Positions 1 through 6,625 of a DNA stretch of 11,999 bases are shown in pieces. Each line of letters begins with the position of its first letter. Positions within the stretch are counted from its first letter, which is position 1. The notes under the pieces are model-generated. The model saw only the letters and a program-made list of their open reading frames with translations. It was not told where the DNA came from and did no database searches. The translations under genes and the position numbers were made by a program. The stretch covers positions 1 to 11,999 of the forward strand of contig DLFY01000087.1 in the NCBI GenBank assembly GCA_002482415.1. Direction: 5' to 3'. This DNA comes from Phycisphaerales bacterium UBA7708. GTDB taxonomy: Bacteria; Planctomycetota; Phycisphaerae; Sedimentisphaerales; Anaerohalosphaeraceae.

Positions 1-174
1 TCCAGTGTGTACTTTTTTGCATTTGATGTGGCGGCGAATAAATTCAATGCTGTCCGTGACGCCGGGGGATTGATTTTGTCGGCTGCCAACGGGACCGAGC
101 TGCAGCAAACCCTGGATTATGTCCTGATGGGTAAGATTTTGGTTGAACAGCCTGAGACTCCGGGAGCGAAATAA
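1..174 (+). CDS. C-terminal end of a probable VWA-domain protein (5' end outside window)
   Basis: Frame 1 is open from the first base to TAA at 172-174, giving the last 57 residues of a protein. The visible piece reads as the end of a Rossmann-like fold: a strand with AFDV, a helix, an AGGLIL strand, then an ELQQTLDYVL helix and a short ILVE tail. This is the usual finish of bacterial von Willebrand factor A domains, in which a final strand and helix follow a phrase like 'AGG.vl.A....L...L'. The stop lies 3 bases before the permease start, so the gene is almost certainly in one operon with the ABC transporter and may be its extracytoplasmic partner. The MIDAS motif and any signal peptide would lie outside the window, so the VWA call rests on a short tail only. 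A solute-binding protein with a similar C-terminal helix is the alternative. Confidence 0.5.
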   Translation, partial: SSVYFFAFDVAANKFNAVRDAGGLILSAANGTELQQTLDYVLMGKILVEQPETPGAK

Positions 175-177
175 TCG

Positions 178-978
178 ATGATGAAGGATTTGTTCAAACT
201 TCGAAGTACATTGCCCCGGTGGCTGATTTTGCCATTGGGTTTAATCCCAATGATTCTGCTGCTGGTCATCTGGTGGATAATGACCGCCGGACCTGTTGAG
301 CAGCGGATGATCAGTCCGACTCTGCTGCCAAGCCCGGTGGAAGTGGCAGATAGTACAGCCGAGTTGTTCCGGCGAGACCTGCCAACCCACACCCTGGCCA
401 GTCTCAAACGTATCGGGCTGGGGTATCTGCTGGCTCTGGCGATTGCAGTTCCGCTGGGGATTACCATGGGAGCATTGTCGTTTATGCGAGCCTTGTTTAC
501 GCCCCTGACGACCGCATCCGGGTATATCCCGATAGCAACGCTGGTGCCGCTGACATTGTCCTGGTTTGGAACCGGAGAGCTGCAGAAGGTTATTTTTCTG
601 GCCATGGCATTTGGTATCTATTTACTTCCGCTGATTGTTTCCGCCATTGATAATGTGGCCGATGTGTATATCAAAACGGCTTATACACTCGGGGCCAGCA
701 CACCACAGATTGTCTTTCATGTGATGATTCCGATTGCCATGCCCGATATCTGGAATGCAATGCGTCTGGCTTTTGGGGTCGGCTGGACTTATCTGGTACT
801 GACCGAGGTGGTGGTTATGGAAAGCGGGCTGGGGTATCTGGTTCAGATTTCTTTCCGACGCGGACCCCGTGAACATATTTATCTGGTGATTGTACTGATT
901 ACACTCATTGCCTGGGCAGCGGACCTGCTTTGGGATCGTCTGGGGCGGATGATGTTTCGCTACAGGGGGACTGCCTGA
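178..978 (+). CDS. ABC transporter permease, NitT/TauT (SsuC/TauC) type
   Basis: A 266-residue inner-membrane permease subunit, a normal length for the nitrate/taurine/sulfonate-type BPD_transp_1 family. Hydrophobic segments are visible at about residues 15-36, 78-100, 115-128, 137-157, 195-213 and 234-252. The cytoplasmic coupling (EAA-type) loop is at about 167-191, with TAYTLGAS followed by IPIAMPDI; this loop contacts the ATPase. The start at 178 is chosen because GGGAG at 162-166 is at a usable distance; ATG at 181 is an alternative. It starts 3 bases after the upstream stop, and its TGA shares one base with the ATPase ATG (TGATG), so the genes are likely translationally coupled. The transported solute cannot be read from the sequence; the family carries nitrate, taurine, sulfonates, thiamine precursors and similar small molecules. 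Confidence 0.9.
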   Translation: MMKDLFKLRSTLPRWLILPLGLIPMILLLVIWWIMTAGPVEQRMISPTLLPSPVEVADSTAELFRRDLPTHTLASLKRIGLGYLLALAIAVPLGITMGALSFMRALFTPLTTASGYIPIATLVPLTLSWFGTGELQKVIFLAMAFGIYLLPLIVSAIDNVADVYIKTAYTLGASTPQIVFHVMIPIAMPDIWNAMRLAFGVGWTYLVLTEVVVMESGLGYLVQISFRRGPREHIYLVIVLITLIAWAADLLWDRLGRMMFRYRGTA

Positions 979-1835
979 TGCCTGAATCACAGAATAGCTC
1001 TGTCGTCGCACAACAAAGCGCTGTAAAGCCACCGATTATTGAGTTTCGTAATGTTACGGTACGTTTCGGGACATTTACGGCAATCAATGACATCTCATTT
1101 GTGATTGATGATATCCCCAATATCGGTGAATTTATCAGTGTCATTGGTCCCAGCGGCTGCGGTAAAAGTACGATTCTGAACCTTATCTCCGGCCTGCTGA
1201 AACCGACATCAGGAGAGATTTTGATTCACGGCGAGCCGATTGCCGGTCCCGGCTGTGACCGCGGGATGATTTTTCAGCAGTACAGTTCTTTTCCGCACCT
1301 GACGGTCCGGGACAACATTCTTTTCGGCCTGCGGATGAATCAGAAAAAGCTTCATCTGACCTCAGACCAGCGGGCTGAAAGGGTCGAAAAGCTGATTCAG
1401 GAAGTCGGGCTTGCCGGCCACGAAAAAAAATATCCGAGCCAGCTCTCCGGCGGCCAGCGACAGCGTGTTGCGATTGCCCGTACATTGGCTCTGGAACCGC
1501 GGATTCTGTTGATGGACGAACCCTTTTCGGCTCTGGATGAGCCGACCCGGCTGGAAATGCAGGCCCTGCTGGTGAAATTGTGGTATCGTGTTCAGCCCAC
1601 TGTGTTCTGTGTGACTCACAGCATCATGGAAGCGGTCTATCTGGGGCAGCGAGTCTGGATATTGACCCATGCACCGGGACAGATTGCCTATGATATTCGG
1701 GATTGCATTCCGCCATCGCAGGATGTTTCGCCTCTGGTGGCACAGGAACGGGACGATTTTCTGAATGCCTCACGCATCGTGACCGAGGCGTTTCGCAAGG
1801 TCTCGGAAGCCAAAGGGACTATGACGAAAAAATAA
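978..1835 (+). CDS. ABC transporter ATP-binding protein, NitT/TauT (SsuB/TauB) type
   Basis: Cytoplasmic ATPase of 285 residues that would drive the permease just upstream. All nucleotide-binding motifs are intact: Walker [10 protein letters not shown] (57-65), Q-loop Q100 in IFQQYSSFP, signature LSGGQ (156-160), Walker B ILLMDE (176-181), D-loop SALD, and switch histidine H214 in CVTHS. The start at 978 is preferred over an in-frame ATG at 930 because GGGGGA at 965-970 is 7 bases upstream and the 1-base overlap with the permease stop (TGATG) is typical of coupled operon genes; starting at 930 would add 16 residues encoded inside the permease gene. The C-terminal tail (about 240-285) is a family-typical extension of no known catalytic role. 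No further transport gene follows. Confidence 0.93.
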   Translation: MPESQNSSVVAQQSAVKPPIIEFRNVTVRFGTFTAINDISFVIDDIPNIGEFISVIGPSGCGKSTILNLISGLLKPTSGEILIHGEPIAGPGCDRGMIFQQYSSFPHLTVRDNILFGLRMNQKKLHLTSDQRAERVEKLIQEVGLAGHEKKYPSQLSGGQRQRVAIARTLALEPRILLMDEPFSALDEPTRLEMQALLVKLWYRVQPTVFCVTHSIMEAVYLGQRVWILTHAPGQIAYDIRDCIPPSQDVSPLVAQERDDFLNASRIVTEAFRKVSEAKGTMTKK

Positions 1836-1856
1836 TGTGCCGAACAGGGCAACATT
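1834..1856 (+). other. Hairpin overlapping the ATPase stop codon
   Basis: Arms AATGTGCC (1834-1841) and GGC-A-ACATT (1848-1856) pair over 8 bp with a single bulged A at 1851 and a 6-base loop. The hairpin begins inside the TAA stop. No clean T-run follows (TTGTTG, then A-rich), so it is not a convincing intrinsic terminator. It could protect the 3' end of the transporter mRNA or weaken read-through into the next gene. Confidence 0.3.
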
Positions 1857-1900
1857 GTTGAAAAAGTAAAAACAATTAAAACAAGGTAAGGAGTGAAACT

Positions 1901-2260
1901 ATGAAAACAATTTCCAACGCATTGTCAAAAAAAATCATTGACTTTCTCAAGACAGAAAAAGGCCTCGATGAAAAACAAATCGCCAAACTGGCCGGAACAA
2001 CACCCAAGTACATTTCTGAGATACTAAACGGTGACAAGGCTTTCAAGCAGGGCCAGTTGGATAACATCCAGAAAGAACACGAACTGTTTCTGGCAATGGC
2101 ACCCGGACTGGTCAGTGAACTGATCGCCAGCAAGACTAAAAAGAGCCGGGAATTTGTCAACGAAAAGACCAAGCAGGGCAAGGTTCTGCTCAAGAAAAAT
2201 GCCAATGCTGTCATGCAGTTTATCTGCTCGCTGGCTGCGGAACATTCGGAAAAATCGTAG
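1901..2260 (+). CDS. Small basic helix-turn-helix protein (XRE-like), hypothetical
   Basis: A 119-residue protein preceded by a very good Shine-Dalgarno, TAAGGAG at 1887-1893, 7 bases before ATG. Residues about 22-45 (LDEKQIAKLAG, then TPKYISEILNG) have the pattern of a Cro/XRE-type helix-turn-helix: a first helix, an AG turn, and a recognition helix ending in a LNG-like phrase. The rest is helical, with a lysine-rich stretch at about 77-100 and a short hydrophobic helix at 101-112, possibly for self-association. It starts 65 bases after the ATPase stop and ends just before a good terminator, so it may be the last gene of the transporter transcript or have its own promoter. DNA binding is inferred from the motif; the target is unknown. 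I do not recognise a named family. Confidence 0.75.
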   Translation: MKTISNALSKKIIDFLKTEKGLDEKQIAKLAGTTPKYISEILNGDKAFKQGQLDNIQKEHELFLAMAPGLVSELIASKTKKSREFVNEKTKQGKVLLKKNANAVMQFICSLAAEHSEKS

Positions 2261-2297
2261 CATCCTTCAATCGTTTCTCGGAGATATTCGTCATCAT

Positions 2298-2326
2298 AGG
2301 CCTGTCTGAGGATGGGCCTTTTGTTT
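2298..2326 (+). terminator. Rho-independent terminator after the HTH gene
   Basis: AGGCCTGTC (2298-2306) pairs with GGATGGGCCT (2310-2319 region) to form a 9-bp stem including two G-T wobbles, with a TGAG tetraloop at 2307-2310. It is followed directly by TTTTGTTT (2319-2326). It lies 38 bases after the HTH stop and separates the transporter/HTH unit from the ROK gene. Confidence 0.75.
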
Positions 2327-2386
2327 GATGGATCGCATTGTATGTAAACGGATATAGTAGAATTTATAATACTTGATATAAATTTC

Positions 2387-2415
2387 TTGAAAAATCCAAC
2401 GACCTGAGATATTTT
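2387..2415 (+). promoter_or_regulatory. Candidate sigma-70-type promoter of the ROK gene
   Basis: TTGAAA (2387-2392) is separated by exactly 17 bases from TATTTT (2410-2415), placing a start site near 2422 and giving a leader of about 28 bases. The -10 box falls inside the inverted repeat 2401-2442. A second perfect -10 hexamer, TATAAT at 2365-2370, has no well-spaced -35 (TTGTAT at 2338-2343 is 21 bases away). The whole stretch 2330-2449 is strongly AT-rich. Which promoter is used cannot be decided from sequence. Confidence 0.45.
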
Positions 2416-2442
2416 AATTTTTAAAATAATCTAAATCAGGTC
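2401..2442. promoter_or_regulatory. Inverted repeat, probable operator upstream of the ROK repressor
   Basis: GACCTGA at 2401-2407 is matched by its exact reverse complement TCAGGTC at 2436-2442. Between them is a second, nested palindrome (GATATTTTAA, then TTAAAATAATC, with one extra base). The repeat overlaps the candidate -10 box and ends 7 bases before the ATG at 2450; its right arm supplies the only weak Shine-Dalgarno-like bases (AGGT, 2438-2441). Such a position fits an autoregulatory operator for a dimeric winged-helix repressor. It could also form an mRNA hairpin that hides the start. Confidence 0.5.
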
Positions 2443-2449
2443 TTGAATA

Positions 2450-3661
2450 ATGAAAAATACTCCGATTGATTCCAGGCTGGCAGGCCAGCGAAATGAACGA
2501 CTGATTCTGTCCTTGCTGCGGGAGCATGGGGAATTGTCACAGACCCAGCTTTGTCGTATGATTGCCCTGGGCAGTTCGACAGCCAGCAGCATTGTTTCAC
2601 GTCTGCGCGACAAGGGGCTTGTAATTGAAACACAGGGCCAGAGTGACAAACGCGGACCCAAACCCATTTTATTAAAAATCAATCCTTCTTCGAGATATGT
2701 TGCAGGTATCGAAATTAATCCCAGCTATATTCATATTGGTTTGTTTGATTTTACCGCAGGTCTGTTGATAAAAAGCAAACTCCAGCTCACGGCAAGTCAC
2801 ACTGTTGATTATGTATTGGATACGATTGAACGGCAATTTCCGGCTATTGTAAAGAAGTTAAATGGAGACCAGGAAAAAATCCTGGGGATTGGGATCACAT
2901 TGAGTGGTTCTGTTTCTCCGCAGGGGATTGTCCAGCTATCCAGCACCCTTGGCTGGAAACAGGTCCCATTAAAAGAAATGCTGGAACTGCGGCTGAAAAA
3001 CAAGGTATTGATCTACGGAACTCGTGTCCGGCTGATGGCTGAAATTGCCCAGGAACCTGAATTGCAATCCCGCAATATCTTGTATATCAATGTTGCAAAT
3101 GGTGTGGGTGCCAATATTTACATGGATGGCAAGCTGATGACCGGCTCTACGGGGCGGTGCGGCGAAATTGGTCACATTATTTATGACCCCGATGGTCCCG
3201 TATGTGGTTGTGGACATAACGGGTGTCTGGAGTCTTTAATTTCCGGGCCAATCCTGGCGGATAAAATACGAAAAGATATCCACGATGGCGCCAAATCCAT
3301 CCTGTCGGATTGGCTGGTCAAGCAGCCCTCTGAGATGCCGGAGGACGTTGTGGACTTGTGGGGAAAGGCCATCGAGCAGCAAGATGAATATGCCCTGCAA
3401 GTGCGTGACTATGTCGCAGAACGTTTAAATCATGCCGCAGCAGCAGCAATTAATACGTTTGATCCGGATACGATTATTCTTGCGGGTTATGTCTGTCGGC
3501 AATGTACAGGTTTTTTTGCCGAAAGCATACGACAGGCAATGAACGGGCTTGTTTACGACTCACCCTGGCGGGATATTCGCATCATGGCGGCCCGCTGCGG
3601 GGAAGAATCGCTCATTAAAGGGGTTGCAATGAGTATTTTGCAGGATATTCATCCGATTTAG
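2450..3661 (+). CDS. ROK-family transcriptional regulator (NagC/XylR-type repressor)
   Basis: A 403-residue cytoplasmic regulator of typical length for ROK repressors. Residues about 12-72 form a winged helix-turn-helix (NERLILSLLREHGELSQTQL, then SSTASSIVSRLRDKGLV, then a KRGPKP wing). From about 80 onward is the ROK sugar-binding fold, with LGW..VPL at 168-174, GEIGH at 238-242 and the zinc-site motif CGCGHNGCLE at 252-261. The kinase residues are gone: the DxGxT phosphate loop is E88-I89-N90 and the Asn-Asp of the catalytic loop is Y189-G190, so it should bind a sugar or sugar phosphate without phosphorylating it. The family represses sugar-use genes until an inducer binds. The nearest such genes are the glycosidases from 4612 rightward, but a link to them is inference. 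The start at 2450 gives the full winged helix. Confidence 0.92.
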   Translation: MKNTPIDSRLAGQRNERLILSLLREHGELSQTQLCRMIALGSSTASSIVSRLRDKGLVIETQGQSDKRGPKPILLKINPSSRYVAGIEINPSYIHIGLFDFTAGLLIKSKLQLTASHTVDYVLDTIERQFPAIVKKLNGDQEKILGIGITLSGSVSPQGIVQLSSTLGWKQVPLKEMLELRLKNKVLIYGTRVRLMAEIAQEPELQSRNILYINVANGVGANIYMDGKLMTGSTGRCGEIGHIIYDPDGPVCGCGHNGCLESLISGPILADKIRKDIHDGAKSILSDWLVKQPSEMPEDVVDLWGKAIEQQDEYALQVRDYVAERLNHAAAAAINTFDPDTIILAGYVCRQCTGFFAESIRQAMNGLVYDSPWRDIRIMAARCGEESLIKGVAMSILQDIHPI

Positions 3662-3720
3662 CGACAGAATCCGGCCAAAAAGCTTGCAAAATTAACCAGA
3701 AATTATACACTTCAGTTATA

Positions 3721-3794
<74 letters not shown>

Positions 3795-3870
3795 GTAACG
3801 ATAAATCTTTGATAACAAAAGACATGTGATGTATTTGATGAGTTTTGCAAGCCCGAAGGAATTCTTTTTT

Positions 3871-4212
3871 TTAGTCAGCAAGGGAAACATCGCCGGCATT
3901 GCATACCAATATCACATCCCCCGGCAGATTAGCTACTTCTCGCATCGATGCGATCAATGTACAGGCCTTGGTATTATCAACGGGTTCAATGCCTGCAAAC
4001 AGTACTGCTGATGGCTGCATTGCATATCGAATTGCTTCCAGCGGCGTTTCCGTCGGCAGCAAAACAATTTCAGCGCTGATACGCGCAGTAGCCAGTATGT
4101 CTTCCATTTCGGCTTTTAATTGTTTAATATTAGCCCGAGAAGGAATTGTTCGCAGGACTCGTAATGGACAGTCTCGCCACTGTAACCTATTGTAATCACA
4201 GTGACGTATTTT
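3871..4212 (-). pseudogene. Remnant of an APC/cation-chloride-cotransporter-type permease C-terminus
   Basis: On the minus strand one frame is open from 4212 to TAA at 3871-3873 and encodes about 113 residues without a credible start; an in-frame TGA lies just upstream at 4213-4215. The text contains LQWRDCPLRVLRTIPS, then KQLKAEMEDILATARISAEI, then PSAVLFAGIEP and LPGDVILVCNAGDVSLAD. This order (a 'wr...lRvlr.i' strand, an acidic helix, '.a.I.Aev', a 'sa.vlF.G' strand, a 'lp..vlLv..aGd.sl' finish) resembles the soluble C-terminal domain of bacterial APC-type permeases related to Na-K-Cl cotransporters. All membrane segments are missing. I infer a decayed 3' fragment; a short expressed ATG ORF from 4107 is the alternative. 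It lies 76 bases beyond the tRNA 3' end. Confidence 0.5.
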
Positions 4213-4349
4213 TCAATCCTCTTCTGCCATTGCAAAATGGTTAGGGGGACATGTCCTGATCCTGCATGAAATGGTCCGCCACGGTTACGACTACGATCCG
4301 TTTTAATACGTTCTTTGGCCATCTTTGCATCAAAAGGATAATTATTCAT
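4116..4349 (-). pseudogene. Second out-of-frame piece, possibly upstream part of the same decayed gene
   Basis: A different minus-strand frame is open from 4391 to 4116, with ATG at 4349 (77 residues). It begins NNYPFDAKMAKERIKTDRSR, followed by GGPFHAGSGHVPL, and ends in unremarkable text. It overlaps the remnant frame at 4116-4212, so a single frameshift at about 4185-4215 would join the two into one longer reading frame. I do not recognise the sequence and see no good Shine-Dalgarno or promoter. It may be the upstream part of the broken permease gene or a chance ORF. Confidence 0.25.
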
Positions 4350-4611
4350 TACAAAACAGAATTCTGGAGTAATTTGGAGGGTAATGAGAGATTATCGATA
4401 TTTTGAACAAATTTGCCGGGCAATCCTGTCCACGACATTTTTCATGAAAATTGGGACTTTATTTTAAGCAACTGCTTGATATACTAAGTGGAAGCATATC
4501 GAATAGAATAGTGTGAACAAATAGAACCTTGCTGCGAATCAGCCGGCAAGTGTGTTGCTGTTTGATTGTGAATGCCCCGCAATTGTTATGGTCCAATGAA
4601 AGGAAACGATT
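4350..4611. other. Intergenic leader of the secreted ADP-ribosylglycohydrolase-like gene
   Basis: No coding sequence is supported here. The stretch is AT-rich and should hold the promoter of the gene at 4612. A TATACT hexamer at 4480-4485 could be a -10, but no -35 at good spacing is visible. A short hairpin GCTG-CGAAT-CAGC lies within CTTGC...GCAAG around 4530-4552. The GACCTGA/TCAGGTC arms seen before the ROK gene do not occur here. AAAGGA at 4599-4604 is the Shine-Dalgarno of the following gene, 7 bases before its ATG. Confidence 0.35.
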
Positions 4612-6570
4612 ATGACTTGCACACGACTGTTGTTGATTGGAATGCTGGGGTTGATTTGGCAAAGTTCTGGATTTGCTCAGGATACGATTGTCCAGTTCAA
4701 TGAGGCCCAATTTCGTGACCGGGTGTTCGCCTGCTGGCTTGGCAAAAATATCGGCGGCACATTGGGCATGCCGTTTGAAGGGGATCCTGCAGCACGCGAC
4801 ATCAGCTTTTACACCCATCTCAAGCCGGGCGAACCGGCAGCCAACGACGACCTGGACCTGCAATTGCTCTGGCTGAAAGCCCTGGAAGAACACGATGGCC
4901 GGGTGGATGCACGCATCCTGGGGGAATACTGGCTCAAATTTGTACCGGTAAACTGGAATGAATACGGCGTTGGCAAGCGGAATATGCGACAGGGAATCCT
5001 GCCGCCTGTATCGGGTGCCTTTGACAATGAACGCTGGAAGCACAGCAACGGGGCCTGGATCCGGACGGAAATCTGGGCCTGTCTGGCACCTGGCTGTCCC
5101 GGCATAGCGGCCCGGATGGCGCGTGAGGATGCCTGTGTTGACCATGGTCAGGCCGAAGGCACTATGGCAGCTATCTTTGTCGCAGCGATTGAAAGTGCCG
5201 CTTTTGTTGAATCCGACCGTGATAAGCTGATTGCTATTGGCCTGGCGATGATTCCAGAAGATTGCCAGGTTGCTCTTGCCGTCAAAGCAGCTCAGGAGGC
5301 TTACCGTACCCAAAAAGGCTGGATGACCGCCAGAGAAGCCGTGAATAAGGCCACTGAATCAACCGGATGGTTTCAGGCACCCCGCAATATCGGTTATGTT
5401 GTTTTAGGCTGGCTTTACGGAGAGGGGGATTTCGGCAAAAGCATCTGCCTGGCGGTCAATTGCGGTGATGACACCGACTGTACCGGCGCAACACTTGGCT
5501 CGATTCTGGGCATCATTGGCGGCAGCAAAGGGATTCCTGCCCGCTGGAAAGATCCGATTGGCCTTGCCATCAAAACCTGTGCTATCGACGGTTTTGAGGC
5601 ACCTTCCGATTTGAATATACTAACCGATCGTACCGTAGCCATGGCACGCAAAGTGATGACTGTCCATAAGCTGCCGGTTGGACTGACCGCGGGCCCCGCC
5701 AATCTGAGCCGGGTCGATCAATTAAAGCTGGTTGATACCCAGGCAGCCCGGGAATTGTGGGAATTATCCCCATGGCAGGTCGTCTGGACAGATCCATCTG
5801 TACGTGTGATCATCGATTATCAAAAAGAGCCGTATATTGAAGCCAACCAATCGCGTCAGGTTCAAATTACCCTGCACTCTGTGATAGATACATCGCAAAC
5901 AGTTGACCTTAGCCTGGAAGGATTGCCGGCCGGCTGGAAGGTTGATAATCTGCCCGAAAAGGCAGTCACACTCAAACCAGCAGGCAGTTCGACGAAAATC
6001 ATTCTGGATTTCTTATCTGCTGAGCCTGAACCGGGTTATAATCGGATGATGCTGGTATTAAATGTTGACCAGCGGGCAATTCGTATTCCCCTGACGCTGG
6101 TGTGCAAAGACACCCCGGGGCCGGATGATCTGGCTCTGGCCGCAAATGGTGCCACAGTGCGTTCCGATGGCGAACTGGACCGCGAACCGGGCTGTACTCC
6201 CAGGGCTATTGATGGAATCATTGCCACTGCCGAGGATTTCGCCAATCGCTGGCATTCGTCTCTGGATACGCCCCATCCACATTGGATCGAGGTCAAACTG
6301 CCTGAGCCTAAATACATCGGCCGGATGATTATTCGTTTTGCCGACCCTCAGGGATATCCCACCCGGTTTGAAGCTCAGGCCCGTTTGGCCGACGGTACCA
6401 TCAAGACATTGTTTTCCGTCAATAACTATGAAAATAGCCAAGTGTATCGGTCATCTTTTGACCCAATTCAAACCGATACCGTGAGGCTGATTATTCACAA
6501 TTCAGCTAATCCAGTCTATCCAAATGCCGCACAGATTAGTGAATTAGAACTCTATCCGCCTAAACCCTGA
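4612..6570 (+). CDS. Secreted ADP-ribosylglycohydrolase-fold protein with NEW3-like and discoidin domains
   Basis: A 652-residue exported protein. Residues 1-22 are a signal peptide (MTCTRLLLIG, then a hydrophobic core, likely cleaved after GFA). A DraG/ARH domain spans about 34-330: FRDRVFACWLGKNIGGTLGM near the start, NDD at 78-80, and CGDDTDC at 284-290 followed by TGATLGSILG. These are the two metal-site motifs of the family. Residues about 405-500 look like a NEW3-type beta-sandwich (SLEGLPAGWKV; found in alpha-galactosidase-associated domains), and about 505-650 is a discoidin (F5/8 type C) domain (HPHWIEVKLPEP, then GRMIIRF). Known DraG/ARH enzymes remove ADP-ribose from proteins or related compounds inside cells; here export and carbohydrate-binding-type domains suggest a glycan substrate. 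The catalytic Asp residues D79, D80, D287 and D289 are present, so activity is plausible. The substrate is unknown. Start supported by AAAGGA 7 bases upstream. Confidence 0.88.
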   Translation: MTCTRLLLIGMLGLIWQSSGFAQDTIVQFNEAQFRDRVFACWLGKNIGGTLGMPFEGDPAARDISFYTHLKPGEPAANDDLDLQLLWLKALEEHDGRVDARILGEYWLKFVPVNWNEYGVGKRNMRQGILPPVSGAFDNERWKHSNGAWIRTEIWACLAPGCPGIAARMAREDACVDHGQAEGTMAAIFVAAIESAAFVESDRDKLIAIGLAMIPEDCQVALAVKAAQEAYRTQKGWMTAREAVNKATESTGWFQAPRNIGYVVLGWLYGEGDFGKSICLAVNCGDDTDCTGATLGSILGIIGGSKGIPARWKDPIGLAIKTCAIDGFEAPSDLNILTDRTVAMARKVMTVHKLPVGLTAGPANLSRVDQLKLVDTQAARELWELSPWQVVWTDPSVRVIIDYQKEPYIEANQSRQVQITLHSVIDTSQTVDLSLEGLPAGWKVDNLPEKAVTLKPAGSSTKIILDFLSAEPEPGYNRMMLVLNVDQRAIRIPLTLVCKDTPGPDDLALAANGATVRSDGELDREPGCTPRAIDGIIATAEDFANRWHSSLDTPHPHWIEVKLPEPKYIGRMIIRFADPQGYPTRFEAQARLADGTIKTLFSVNNYENSQVYRSSFDPIQTDTVRLIIHNSANPVYPNAAQISELELYPPKP

Positions 6571-6573
6571 GAC

Positions 6574-6608
6574 ACAAAACCGATATTAAGAGTCTAAAAC
6601 GGATTTGT
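6574..6608. terminator. Weak inverted repeat between convergent genes, possible bidirectional terminator
   Basis: ACAAAACCG (6574-6582) faces CGGATTTGT (6600-6608), pairing 8 of 9 positions with a 17-base loop. It fills most of the 55-base gap between the two convergent stops. Neither side has a strong GC stem with a long T-run, so function as a terminator for both genes is a guess from position. Confidence 0.3.
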
Positions 6609-6625
6609 ATAATAAGCGACTATGA

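Noticed and set aside
930..978. Earlier in-frame ATG for the ABC ATPase
   Set aside because: The extra 16 residues are encoded within the permease gene, while the ATG at 978 has GGGGGA at the right distance and the typical TGATG overlap.
3826..4195. Plus-strand ORFs downstream of the tRNA (61 and 98 codons)
   Set aside because: They are antisense to the permease-like remnant, lack ribosome sites and show no domain features.
4459..5313. Minus-strand ORF of 284 codons over the start of the secreted DraG/ARH gene
   Set aside because: It is antisense to the signal peptide and catalytic domain of the 4612 gene; its sequence is His/Arg/Gln-rich without any domain pattern.
4612..6570. Classical nitrogenase-regulating DraG
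   Set aside because: The protein has a signal peptide, extra beta-sandwich and discoidin domains and no nif context, so the regulatory DraG role does not fit.
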